DNA of 64,000 nt from Paraburkholderia sp. BL25I1N1 (lineage in GTDB: Bacteria; Pseudomonadota; Gammaproteobacteria; Burkholderiales; Burkholderiaceae): NCBI RefSeq assembly GCF_003002025.1, contig NZ_PVZB01000036.1:1-64000 (forward strand), written 5' to 3'. This document shows positions 54,820 to 63,141 of this stretch, piece by piece. The notes beneath the pieces are model-generated. The model made no database searches and had not been told where the DNA came from. It saw nothing but the letters and a program-made list of their open reading frames with translations. Position 1 is the stretch's first letter. Every line of letters starts with the position of its first letter. The translations under genes were made by a program, and so were the position numbers.

Positions 54820-55272
54820 TTAGCTCCCTTCGCCGCGGACGAAATCGCGGATCACCGATTTTTGATTGATCTTCCACACCCCACCTACCCGTTCCAGTTC
54901 ATCGGTGTAACGCCCGACAAGATGTGGGCCGGGCAAGCCGACGGGTTCGGATCCGTGCGGAGCATCCTCTCGATAGACGCTCACGTAGCATCGAACCGTG
55001 ACGTGATCCTCATCGATTTGCGTCAGGCGGAAGTTTGTCATCACATGACGCACCCGGATATCGGATCGACGCTTTCCGGCAAACTCGCGCAACCCCGCAA
55101 TGCCTTCGATGATGCCCTCGGCACGCACCCAACGGCCGTTGGGCGCGAGGTACGCTTCCATCGCTTCGAACTCACCCTGGTCGAAGTGCGCCATGAAATT
55201 GACCACGGTTTCGACACATGCCATCTGCGTTTCCGTATCGATGACGGATGACATGGTTTTTACGGATTCCAT
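54820..55272 (-). CDS. SnoaL/NTF2-like protein
   Basis: A 150-residue cone-fold protein with VETVVNFMAHFDQGEFEAME, VRHVMTNFRLTQIDEDHVTV and GRYTDELERVGGVWKINQKS. It is not a close paralogue of the three NTF2-like proteins at 27202-28635. Its place between the FAH and VOC genes suggests a role in the same pathway, perhaps isomerisation. Function is unproven. Confidence 0.75.
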   Translation of the reverse strand: MESVKTMSSVIDTETQMACVETVVNFMAHFDQGEFEAMEAYLAPNGRWVRAEGIIEGIAGLREFAGKRRSDIRVRHVMTNFRLTQIDEDHVTVRCYVSVYREDAPHGSEPVGLPGPHLVGRYTDELERVGGVWKINQKSVIRDFVRGEGS

Positions 55273-55360
55273 CGTAATTCCGCTCCTTGAAACGCTATGT
55301 ACATCGATGCGTTATGCTCGGGCGCTCCCGCATTCAACGCAATCAACGCGAATGCCACGT

Positions 55361-56188
55361 TTAGCTGCGCAAATAAGCAACGCCCCAATGGTTGCCTGTC
55401 TTCTCACAATATGGCCATTTCCCCGTCGGCTTGTCATGTGCGACGAGTTCCAGTTCGGCGGAAATTTCGAGCCAGTTGCGGTCGGGATCGCGAATCATAA
55501 TGAACAGATTGTTTCCGGGGCCATGTCTCCCAGGTCCCCAGTCCAGCGGAACATCCAGCTCACCGAAATGGTCGGCCCAGTCCCGGATCAGGTTCCAGTC
55601 GCCAGCCTCGTAGCAGTGGTGGTCGAAGGAATGCTTCGGAGCGAGAAACACCGCGAGGATATGGTGCTCATCGCCGGCCCGAAGAAAGGCTGTCCTGACC
55701 TTGCCGTCTTCGGAACAGATCACATCGCTGGTCCGCAGGCCTATAACACGCTGATAAAACGCCAGTATCTCCTCGATGTTCGCTGTACCCACGGCGAAGT
55801 GCTGAAGTCTGGCCGTCATGCCAACGCCAGCATCCTGACGGGTGGCGTGACCGAATACGAGCCGGTTGCCGTCCGGATCAACGACCGAAAGAGTCTCTCC
55901 TTCGAACAGACTCGGCGGCGCCGACTCGATGTCGACTCCCTCGTCTGTCAACCGCGCACGAAGTTCGCCGACCGCCTGCGGCGACGGCAAATTCAGCGCG
56001 GCAAAATACAGTTGCCCTCTTTCGCCCGCTGAAATCATTACGCGCCGCTCACGCCCCGTACATTCGAATGACCCTTGCGGCCCTTTTGAGATGTCCAGGT
56101 TTAGCGCCTCCGCGTAGAAGGACGCCAACGCCTCCGGGTCTGGACTACCAATCGACAGATGATCGAGCTGAGCGAATAAATTTCCCAC
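55361..56188 (-). CDS. VOC-superfamily protein, extradiol dioxygenase-like
   Basis: A 275-residue protein from the GTG at 56188, which has AGGAG eight bases upstream; upstream ATGs lack such a site. Two VOC modules are seen: QLDHLSIGSPDPEALASFYA and LQHFAVGTANIEEILAFYQR. Candidate Fe(II) ligands are the His in LQHFAV, the His in KHSFDHHCYEAGDW and the Glu in NWLEISAELE, as in 2,3-dihydroxybiphenyl-type enzymes. It would open the ring of a catechol formed by the monooxygenase. The substrate is unknown. Confidence 0.8.
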   Translation of the reverse strand: MGNLFAQLDHLSIGSPDPEALASFYAEALNLDISKGPQGSFECTGRERRVMISAGERGQLYFAALNLPSPQAVGELRARLTDEGVDIESAPPSLFEGETLSVVDPDGNRLVFGHATRQDAGVGMTARLQHFAVGTANIEEILAFYQRVIGLRTSDVICSEDGKVRTAFLRAGDEHHILAVFLAPKHSFDHHCYEAGDWNLIRDWADHFGELDVPLDWGPGRHGPGNNLFIMIRDPDRNWLEISAELELVAHDKPTGKWPYCEKTGNHWGVAYLRS

Positions 56189-56210
56189 AACGCTTCTCCT
56201 GTATGTCATT

Positions 56211-57575
56211 TCAATGGGGGGCGGTCTGTGTATCGTGCGCACGCTGGTGTAGGAGTTTGCCTCTCCGCATCAACATGTTTGCCACCACGCAGACCATCGC
56301 GATCCCACCAGGCAGTGCCGCGGCCACAAAGATGGTCGACAGGTCCCAGTTCAGCGCGACCATGGCCCCGCCCAGCAACGGGCCCGCTATCGAGCCGACC
56401 CGGCCGACCCCTAACGCCCAGCCAACGCCGGTGGAGCGGATATTCGTTGGATAGATTTCCGCCGCCAGTGCATTGAGCGCCGCTTGCGCGCCTTGAACAC
56501 AGATGCCCATCACAAAAATCGTCGACATGATCGAAACGAAGGAAAGATTGATGGTCGACAGAAGCAGCGTCAGCGTGATGTACCCGAAGAATTCGGCAAA
56601 CAGAACCTTTCCTGGGCTGAATCGATTCATCAGTACCCCTTGAACCGGAGAGCTGAACACACCGGCTGCGTTCCAGAGCGAAACCGCGACGATTCCGGCG
56701 GACACCGGCAACGCGGCGGAATGCAAAAGTGCAGGCATCCAGCTTCCGACGAAATAAAGAATGAGCAGATTCATCGCGTATGGAATCCAGAGCAGGATGG
56801 TCTGTGAAGCTCGCCCTTCAGTGAACAGATACTTCACGGGCACACCGCTGCGGACGGGTTCGTCGGAAATGAAACGATAGCGGTTCGTATCCCCCAACTC
56901 CGGTGAAATACGGCCAACGATTTTCCTGATCCTCTCGGCGCTTGCGCCCTTTCCCACCAAAAAGCAAACCGACTCGGGCACCAGCGCAATCAGCGCGACG
57001 GCGATCACGAGCGGAAGGATGCCGCCAACGTAGAACACCGACTGCCAACCAGTGTGAGGAATGAGCATGTAGCTAAGGATGCCGGCAATCATGCCGCCGG
57101 TAGGCATGCCACAAAATACCGACGCCACGAAGGTACGTGCCATGCGACTCGGAGAGTATTCCGAAGCGATCGCTACTGCGCTCGGCATGGCGCCACCAAG
57201 GCCGAGACCGGTCAGGAAGCGGATGACCAACAGTTGATCGAACGTCTGAGCCGACGGCGTGATTACGGTTAGCAGACCAAAAAACGTGGTGCAGCCGATC
57301 AGAAGCCATCGACGTCCGATTTTGTCCGCGAGCGGCCCGCAGATCAGCGCTCCGAGCAACAAGCCCACTAAGGCAGCGCTGAAAACCGGCCCAAACTCTT
57401 TCATCGGAATGTGCAGCGACGCCGACATCGGCGGCGCAACGAAGCCCATCATCAGCGTGTCTGTACCGTCGAGCACGGCGACGGAAAAGCACAACGCCAT
57501 CGTCACCCACTGCATGATGCCTAGTGGCCTCGAATCGACCACGTCGCGAATTTTTAGCACTTCAAGCTGAGCCAT
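56211..57575 (-). CDS. MFS transporter, aromatic acid:H+ symporter (AAHS) type
   Basis: A 454-residue MFS protein with twelve segments. DGTDTLMMGFVAPPM in the first helix matches the AAHS-specific DGxD motif, followed by GPLADKIGRRWLL (loop 2-3 motif) and RFLTGLGLGGAMPSAVAIAS. Relatives import 4-hydroxybenzoate, protocatechuate or similar acids. It is the first gene of the minus-strand catabolic run, and its AT-rich upstream region (57580-57640) should hold the promoter. Confidence 0.88.
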   Translation of the reverse strand: MAQLEVLKIRDVVDSRPLGIMQWVTMALCFSVAVLDGTDTLMMGFVAPPMSASLHIPMKEFGPVFSAALVGLLLGALICGPLADKIGRRWLLIGCTTFFGLLTVITPSAQTFDQLLVIRFLTGLGLGGAMPSAVAIASEYSPSRMARTFVASVFCGMPTGGMIAGILSYMLIPHTGWQSVFYVGGILPLVIAVALIALVPESVCFLVGKGASAERIRKIVGRISPELGDTNRYRFISDEPVRSGVPVKYLFTEGRASQTILLWIPYAMNLLILYFVGSWMPALLHSAALPVSAGIVAVSLWNAAGVFSSPVQGVLMNRFSPGKVLFAEFFGYITLTLLLSTINLSFVSIMSTIFVMGICVQGAQAALNALAAEIYPTNIRSTGVGWALGVGRVGSIAGPLLGGAMVALNWDLSTIFVAAALPGGIAMVCVVANMLMRRGKLLHQRAHDTQTAPH

Positions 57576-58273
57576 CTTGATCGTCTCCGATTATTTAATT
57601 TGTATTTCAAACTTTTTCTTTTTTATGCGACTCCTCAAGTTCGCGATCATCGATGAACTCGGATCCCAGCGTGAAGAGCATCGTCCACTCAACGATAGCC
57701 ACGTCACATCATTTCTGCCATGCCATAACCTTTAATCAGGTTATTCGAATAAAAGAATGGCGCGGGCCACTCAGTGACGTGGCAATGCTCGTCCCTGGCA
57801 GGTGCAGTTTTGAGGTTCGAGACGAGCCAATTGCGAAGCGCAACGGCGCGCAACAGTCGGTGTCCCGAGGGAGAATGATTCAATCGGCGGCCCGCCGAAG
57901 CGTTCGGTCGGAGGGACGCCCGCGCACGGTATCGCGGCGGATCAGGGATAGCTGGAGGCGGGCATTGCCGTCGAATACATGACCTGCTTAAGTATGACGA
58001 CCTGCGGGCAGGAGTTGAAGAACTGCATTTGTTGCTGACGATATTAGGTGCGGCACAGCAATGTGCCGCTACGCCCAACGCATTGCTGAAGAAGTTGAAT
58101 TGCCCGATGCGGCGGAAGCGGCAAAAGGGGCGAGCCTCTCTGAATATGGTGATCGTGAGTGTCGCGCTGCCGGCCGCAACGCGGAGCAAAGAAGCGACGC
58201 GCGGTTATCATCAACATCGCCGCGGAATTCGCTCCATTCGCCGCTCGTAAAAGCAGAGGTTCCCGTATAAAAA
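57576..58273. other. Intergenic region with promoter-like and decayed sequence
   Basis: The first 80 bases are AT-rich and probably contain the promoter of the AAHS operon. A segment at 57707-57760 resembles the region just before the LysR gene at 60443, including a perfect TTATTCGAATAA palindrome (57741-57752) followed by an ATG-like start that leads to nothing. This may be a relic of a second LysR gene or a shared operator. No intact gene was found. Confidence 0.45.
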
Positions 58274-59365
58274 TCAGAACCTATGTAGCAAGCCAACCAT
58301 CACACCCAACTGGTTCATCCCAGTCTCGACCGTGCCGCCTGCGGCCACTGCATTCCGAGCCTGCGCACTGTTGAAGATGTATCCAACTGATGTGTACGCC
58401 GTTGTTCGTTTCGAGAAGAGATAATTGACTCGAGCAATCAGCAACGTCGAATTTGCATCATTCTGCCCCGATGCTCCGCGCTGCAGGTAGCGCACTGCCT
58501 CAGCGTCGATGAAAAACGCCGGCGTCGAATAATACGTTGCCCCCGCGAACAGTATATCCGTCTGCAAATGTGTGGCCGCTGCCGTGTTGTTTCTGATCCA
58601 ACCGACACCAAGTTTCGTCGGCCCCAACATGAAATAGCCGTCAACGACATTATGCGTACTCGTGTACGCGCTATTGCCAAGCGGCGCCGAAGCTCCGGCC
58701 CCACCCCGGGAGACGTCGTAGGAGGCCGCCATCCCAAAGGTGGCGGAGTCATAGGCGAGAAGCATTGTGTACTGACGGCACGGTAGCGCATTTCCTGGCA
58801 CCTGGCCGGCGCAGTTAGTTGCCGAAGGCCCAGCTGGTCCTGCCGCGTCACGACCGAAGCTATACGTGCTGCCGACGGTAACGCCGTTGAACTTACCTAG
58901 ATAACCGATCGCGTTATCACTGCGCGCGTTCGGCAAATACGGGTCAAGATTGTTGAGCGAATGAATTGAAGGGCCGATCACATCGGCATTCGTCAGCACA
59001 TACGTCGTCATGTTGTACTGCCGACCGAGCGTGAGTGACCCGTAGTCACTGCTAATGCCAACATTCGCTTGTCGCCCGAAGATCCGTCCGCCGTAATTCA
59101 GCGCACCTGTGCTCGACTGAAATCCCGATTCGAGCACGAAGAACGTCTTGTAGCCTCCACCAAGGTCCTCGGTGCCCCTCATGCCCCAGCGCGAAGGCAG
59201 TTCGCCAGTCGGAAGCGGCATCCCAATAGACGTTGCACCGTTAGCAGCCGCATGGTTGTAGTACGACACTCCCGTATCAACAATTCCATAAAGTGTGACA
59301 CTGCTTTTCCCATATGCGAGTCCCGTCATTACGGCCAGCGCTGCCGCACTCCATTTGATCTCCAT
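58274..59365 (-). CDS. Gram-negative porin (Porin_4 type)
   Basis: A 363-residue porin from the ATG at 59365 (a TTG at 59371 is possible). The signal peptide ends near LAYGKS, and the mature part begins SVTLYGIVDTGVSYYNHAAA. It has RWGMRGTEDLGGGYKTFFVLE and ends LLHRF. A loop contains two cysteines (NCAGQVPGNALPC) that may form a disulfide. It is co-directional with the AAHS operon but separated by 700 bases. It probably serves outer-membrane uptake of the same aromatic compound. Confidence 0.9.
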   Translation of the reverse strand: MEIKWSAAALAVMTGLAYGKSSVTLYGIVDTGVSYYNHAAANGATSIGMPLPTGELPSRWGMRGTEDLGGGYKTFFVLESGFQSSTGALNYGGRIFGRQANVGISSDYGSLTLGRQYNMTTYVLTNADVIGPSIHSLNNLDPYLPNARSDNAIGYLGKFNGVTVGSTYSFGRDAAGPAGPSATNCAGQVPGNALPCRQYTMLLAYDSATFGMAASYDVSRGGAGASAPLGNSAYTSTHNVVDGYFMLGPTKLGVGWIRNNTAAATHLQTDILFAGATYYSTPAFFIDAEAVRYLQRGASGQNDANSTLLIARVNYLFSKRTTAYTSVGYIFNSAQARNAVAAGGTVETGMNQLGVMVGLLHRF

Positions 59366-59663
59366 GATCAACCTGTCTCCAGTATTTAAATTTAGTGACT
59401 TCTATGCGGTTCTTTTTTACTTAATTTACGTCACAATATTATTCGCCATCTAATCCAAATAAGCCTTATCGTCGATCGGACGCAACGATTCTCCTCTATC
59501 GTCTATTTGAATAAATCCCGTTTATTCTTTTGATAACTTTTAACATAATGGACAAAGGTCCTGCCGTGGGTCGAAGAATGCTGTTAAGGAAGGTCTTATG
59601 TGGACGCCTCCCGGATTGCAAACAATTCTGCGACGTTGGCAGACAGGTAAAGGCGGCACGCTT

Positions 59664-59864
59664 ATGTCCGGCCCGTTTTCGCAGGCCGGTATCTGCCTGC
59701 TGGCCCTAATGGAATTCGCTGGCGAGGTCCTCATCTGCGCATCGAATGCTACGGTTCATCTTCCCCATCGGGTATTCCTCGCCCGGTCCGACCTGTTGGC
59801 CATCATGCAGCCCTTGCTTGCGCTCCTTGAGGCAGTTGCGAATGTTGTGAATCGTCGCGTCTAG
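59664..59864 (+). CDS. Possible small hypothetical protein
   Basis: A 66-residue frame (MSGPFSQAGICLLALMEFAG then ARSDLLAIMQPLLALLEAVA). Codon use looks coding-like and the product is helical and hydrophobic. It ends next to an IS5-type fragment. No family is recognised, and it could be a chance frame. Confidence 0.3.
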   Translation: MSGPFSQAGICLLALMEFAGEVLICASNATVHLPHRVFLARSDLLAIMQPLLALLEAVANVVNRRV

Positions 59865-59884
59865 GCTATAGCAGTTGGCGAAGC

Positions 59885-60250
59885 CCGATATCTCTCCGTA
59901 TATTTCCAGCAAGTGGCGGAACCGGAGAATCATGCTTTCATCCGGCAAGCGAACCATCCGCCGTCGAGACCCGCAAACTCGCGAAACGGCGGCACGTCAT
60001 AGAGCGCCTCTTCCATAGCAGGGTCCGGCAGACCGAATCGTTGCCGCGTGAAATGAAGCTGCGGCATCGTCGCAATCGGAAACGGCGACCGACCGGTTTT
60101 GCCCGTGGGATAGTGCGGCTCGGTCAGCGAAATCAGCTGCAACGAGGGCAATGCGTCGTATCTTATCGAGAGATTCCCGTTTGCGCGTGCGCTTCGTTGA
60201 CCGATCCAGACCAAGACCAAGTTGCATCATCGAACTGCCCCTCACCTCAT
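59885..60250 (-). mobile_element. IS5-family transposase, N-terminal half, frameshifted
   Basis: Starting MMQLGLGLDRSTKRTRKRE near 60228, a shift leads to LISLTEPHYPTGKTGRSPFP and PDPAMEEALYDVPPFREFAG, then another shift to PDESMILRFRHLLEIYGE. This covers about the first 115 residues of an IS5-type transposase. The rest is missing; the complementary half is at 61600-62190 in the same orientation. Confidence 0.8.
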
Positions 60251-60422
60251 TGGCTCTGTTTCCTAGATAGCTCGGACGAAAAGGAAGTGGCCAAGCGCGA
60301 TTTTGCTTGAACCCGCATGCCTCGTGAGCCGCGCAATCCATTCTGAATTCGAAAGCCCCAAGAACTTGCCTTCGACAATAGTCAAGTCGTATCATCCTTG
60401 CCATGGCATGATTTGTAATCTG

Positions 60423-60444
60423 ATTATTCTCGGAAGCGAATAAT
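60423..60444 (+). promoter_or_regulatory. Inverted repeat overlapping the LysR start codon
   Basis: ATTATTC, eight bases, GAATAAT form a perfect inverted repeat whose right arm overlaps the ATG at 60443. LysR regulators commonly bind such dyads near their own start and repress themselves. Related sequence occurs at 57707-57760. Confidence 0.45.
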
Positions 60445-61393
60445 GGACGAAGCCCGGTCAGGCGGTGTCGATCTAGCGCATCTGAAAATGTTCCTGGAGT
60501 TGTTTCGCCAGCGCAGTGTCTCGCGTACCGCTGAGGCGCTGGACACGACGCAACCGCGCATCAGCATCGCCCTAGGCAAACTGCGGCGACATTACGGAGA
60601 TCCGCTGTTTGTCCGCAGCGGGCAGACGATGCAGCCCACTGTACGTGCTGTTGAACTGTCCAAACCCCTGCTGGAAGCAGTCCGGCTTATCGAGCAATCG
60701 CGGGAGCGAGCGACCGTCTTCTCGGCAAAAGACGCGCGGCGGAAATTCCGCATTGCTCTAGCCGACGCCGGGACATTGGTTATGCTGCCGCCGATCATTG
60801 ATTTTTTGCATCGACACTCGCCCCATATGACACTCGACGTCTGTCCGCTGAGCCTTGAGACGCCCGAGCGCATCGAAAGCGGTGACATCGATCTCGCTAT
60901 TGGGTTTATGGGACTAGGCAAGCGCGGCTTATATCGGCAGGCGCTGTTCAAGGACATATTCGTGTGTTTGCTCCGTGCCGATCATCCGCTTTCAGAAACG
61001 GGAATCACGACCTCGGCCTATGCAGCGTCCCAACACATTATTGTCGATGGCAACGGCAGTTCACTCGCTTTACTGAGGCGTGTCTTCAGCAAGGCGAATT
61101 TTTCCGCTAACCTCGCGGTAGTGATGCCGAGCTATTTTGGCATTCCCGAGATGCTGGCATCGACCGACCTTGTCGCAACCGTTCCTGAACGACTCGCGGT
61201 CGTTCTACTTAAAAGCCATCCTCTGAAAATTCTGCCGGTTCCGCTCCCCACCCCGACAATCAGCGTCTCGCAACATTGGCATCCGCGATCTCAGCACGAC
61301 TGTGCACATGCCTGGCTTCGTAAGACCGTATTAGAGGTGTCCAGGAAGGACTGCATGAGAGAGGCGACGCCGGAAATTCGGACGGACCGGTAA
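60443..61393 (+). CDS. LysR-family regulator (NahR/NodD-like)
   Basis: A 316-residue LysR protein. The helix-turn-helix is LFRQRSVSRTAEALDTTQPR followed by ISIALGKLRRHYGDPLFVRS. The effector domain resembles the NahR/NodD/LinR branch, ending with PTISVSQHWHPRSQHDCAHA, where HWHPRxxxDxAHxWLR is typical of that branch. NahR-like proteins respond to aromatic acids. It is flanked by complementary IS5 halves and by the aromatic catabolic genes, so it probably controls them. Confidence 0.88.
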   Translation: MDEARSGGVDLAHLKMFLELFRQRSVSRTAEALDTTQPRISIALGKLRRHYGDPLFVRSGQTMQPTVRAVELSKPLLEAVRLIEQSRERATVFSAKDARRKFRIALADAGTLVMLPPIIDFLHRHSPHMTLDVCPLSLETPERIESGDIDLAIGFMGLGKRGLYRQALFKDIFVCLLRADHPLSETGITTSAYAASQHIIVDGNGSSLALLRRVFSKANFSANLAVVMPSYFGIPEMLASTDLVATVPERLAVVLLKSHPLKILPVPLPTPTISVSQHWHPRSQHDCAHAWLRKTVLEVSRKDCMREATPEIRTDR

Positions 61394-61599
61394 GTGGAAC
61401 AGCTCGGGCCTGAGTCGGCCATAATGGCCAGCAAAGAGGACCCCAGAAAAATGAAGAAGAGACCCGACGTACGCACTCAGCGGCGTTCAAGGCGAAAGTG
61501 GCACTTGCAGAGCGGTCAAAGGCGAGCTTTTCCGCGCGCCGGAGCGCTCCACCCAGACATGTGATCTTCATCGGCCCGGTGTTTCAAGCTTTGCGCAAC

Positions 61600-62190
61600 G
61601 CTCTACGCGCCATCCATATATTGCCCAAAGCAAACAGCATGGAGATCTGGGGAGTGTTCTTCATCAAACCACGATAGCGCGTCTTCACGTAACCGAACTG
61701 TCGCTTGAAGATGCGAAAAGGGGTGTTCAACCTTGGCCCGAATACCCGCCTTCAGGCGCTCGATCTGATCGTAGATCGCCTCCAACGAATCGCTCAGATC
61801 CAGTTTCCTGCGCTTTGCCGGTCGCATTGCCACATGCCAACGAACCACGTTAGTCTCACAGCGCTTTTCAATACCCTGATATCCGGGCGCCGCGTACACA
61901 TCCGTTTCTTCATCATGCAGCAACACCTGGGCTACAGTAGTGCCTGAACATTGGCCGTCGTTCCAATGGCATGGATCAGGCCCGAGTCGGCGTCCACGCC
62001 GATATGCATTTTCATCGCGAAGCACCGGTTGCCACCTTTCTGCGTGGATTGCATTTCCGGATCGCACGTGCCGCAGCCATTCTTTGTCGAATTAGGCGCG
62101 GCAATCAGGGTAGCGTCGACTGCCGACCCAGCCTTAAGCATCAGGCTTTCTCGGTCAGGATTTCATTGACCAGCGCCAGCATCTGCATCT
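61600..62190 (-). mobile_element. IS5-family transposase, C-terminal half, frameshifted
   Basis: The minus strand reads MLALVNEILTEK, then after a one-base loss LMLKAGSAVDATLIAAPNST and KMHIGVDADSGLIHAIGTTA. After another shift it reads VLLHDEETDVYAAPGYQGIE and RLKAGIRAKVEHPF, and the final RIFKRQFGYVKTRYRGLMKN-type end is in a third frame. DAT and the following Asp/Glu positions are the DDE core. The N-terminal 115 residues are absent. The upper boundary touches the hexanucleotide repeat. Confidence 0.82.
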
Positions 62191-62256
62191 GCATCTGCAT
62201 CCGCATCCGCATCTGCATCTGCATCTGCATCTGCATCTGCATCTGCATCTGCACCT
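62179..62256. repeat. Hexanucleotide tandem repeat, 13 units
   Basis: Thirteen units of GCATCT with three variants: three GCATCT, two GCATCC, seven GCATCT and one GCACCT. It spans 78 bases at the edge of the IS5 half. Six-base units keep the reading frame, coding Ile-Cys or Met-Gln repeats, but no gene uses it. It is prone to length change by slippage. Confidence 0.9.
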
Positions 62257-62613
62257 GGACTTGCGATGCCTGCCCTCGTTCAACTCCAGTCTGTCATGCC
62301 CAGGATCACGCGCTAATCCGTCCAGCCGCCGGACAGGACGAGCTGTTCAGTCTCGGCGCACAACAAGAGCAGCTTACCCATCTTTCATTCCTCCTTGCCT
62401 GTGTTTTACACGCTCAGCAAGGGATCCATTTTTTTGCGGGCAAGCTCGGACGTCCCGCCCAACCCGGGAGATCGCCCTCCCTTGACGTCCACGAAGATGG
62501 AACGCTACCAACCAACTATTCTCAAATCTGAATGACCGAAGTTGAGTTTATGGCATAGCCTCGGGCAGCGTCGGACTCTATGATTTGCCTATATCAAAGA
62601 CACTGGAGACGAA
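62257..62613. other. Intergenic stretch before the RraA-like gene
   Basis: A plus-strand frame (LFSLGAQQEQLTHLSFLLAC) may be a gene remnant but matches nothing I recognise. The last 60 bases probably hold the promoter of the RraA-like/cupin pair. Confidence 0.35.
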
Positions 62614-63141
62614 ATGCTTTCGAACGCGGATTTGTCCGACGCCAATGTGGATACCACGCAGGTGTGCAATCTGCAATTCAGGAACTTCGGAAAGCGCCTG
62701 CGCTTCCATGGCCATTGCTACCCACTACGCGTTCACGAAGACCATCGCCCAGTCGGTGAAGTCGTGAGCCAGCCGGGCGAAGGCCAAGTGCTCGTAGTGG
62801 ACGCCGGCGCTTCGCTTCGTGTCGGCGTGCTCGGCGACCGCCTCGCAAGCATTGCCGCGGCCAACGGCTGGGTCGGCGTGGTCATCTATGGAGCGATACG
62901 CGACAGCGTCGCCATCAACGAGATCGACATCGGCGTCAAGGCGCTCGGCGTGACTGCATTGCGCAGCCGTGAAGCGCAGCCAAGCCTGAAAGGTGACGCG
63001 GTCAGCTTTGGTGGAATTCGCTTCGACCGCGACATGTGGGTCTATTGCGACGAGGATTCGGTGCTGACCGGACCGTCCGACCTCCTTAAACCGAACAATC
63101 CACTCCCTAATGAGTCGTTATCCATTACTGAAGGGGCATGA
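62614..63141 (+). CDS. RraA-like protein (HMG/CHA aldolase or RNase E inhibitor family)
   Basis: A 175-residue protein with GGAGACGAA before the ATG. SNADLSDANVDTTQVCNLQF near the start is the usual TADLCDA box. QPGEGQVLVVDAGASLRVGV, GWVGVVIYGAIRDSVAINEI (the conserved Arg-Asp) and VYCDEDSV (the second metal Asp) follow. The family includes 4-hydroxy-4-methyl-2-oxoglutarate aldolases, which split ring-cleavage products, and RraA proteins that inhibit RNase E. Coupling to a dioxygenase-like gene favours the aldolase role. Confidence 0.8.
   Translation: MLSNADLSDANVDTTQVCNLQFRNFGKRLRFHGHCYPLRVHEDHRPVGEVVSQPGEGQVLVVDAGASLRVGVLGDRLASIAAANGWVGVVIYGAIRDSVAINEIDIGVKALGVTALRSREAQPSLKGDAVSFGGIRFDRDMWVYCDEDSVLTGPSDLLKPNNPLPNESLSITEGA

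Noticed and set aside
57704..58189. 161-residue minus-strand frame between the AAHS operon and porin
   Set aside because: Low-information arginine/serine-rich sequence with no family resemblance.
62179..62256. CRISPR array
   Set aside because: Direct six-base units without spacers; a simple tandem repeat, and no cas genes are present.
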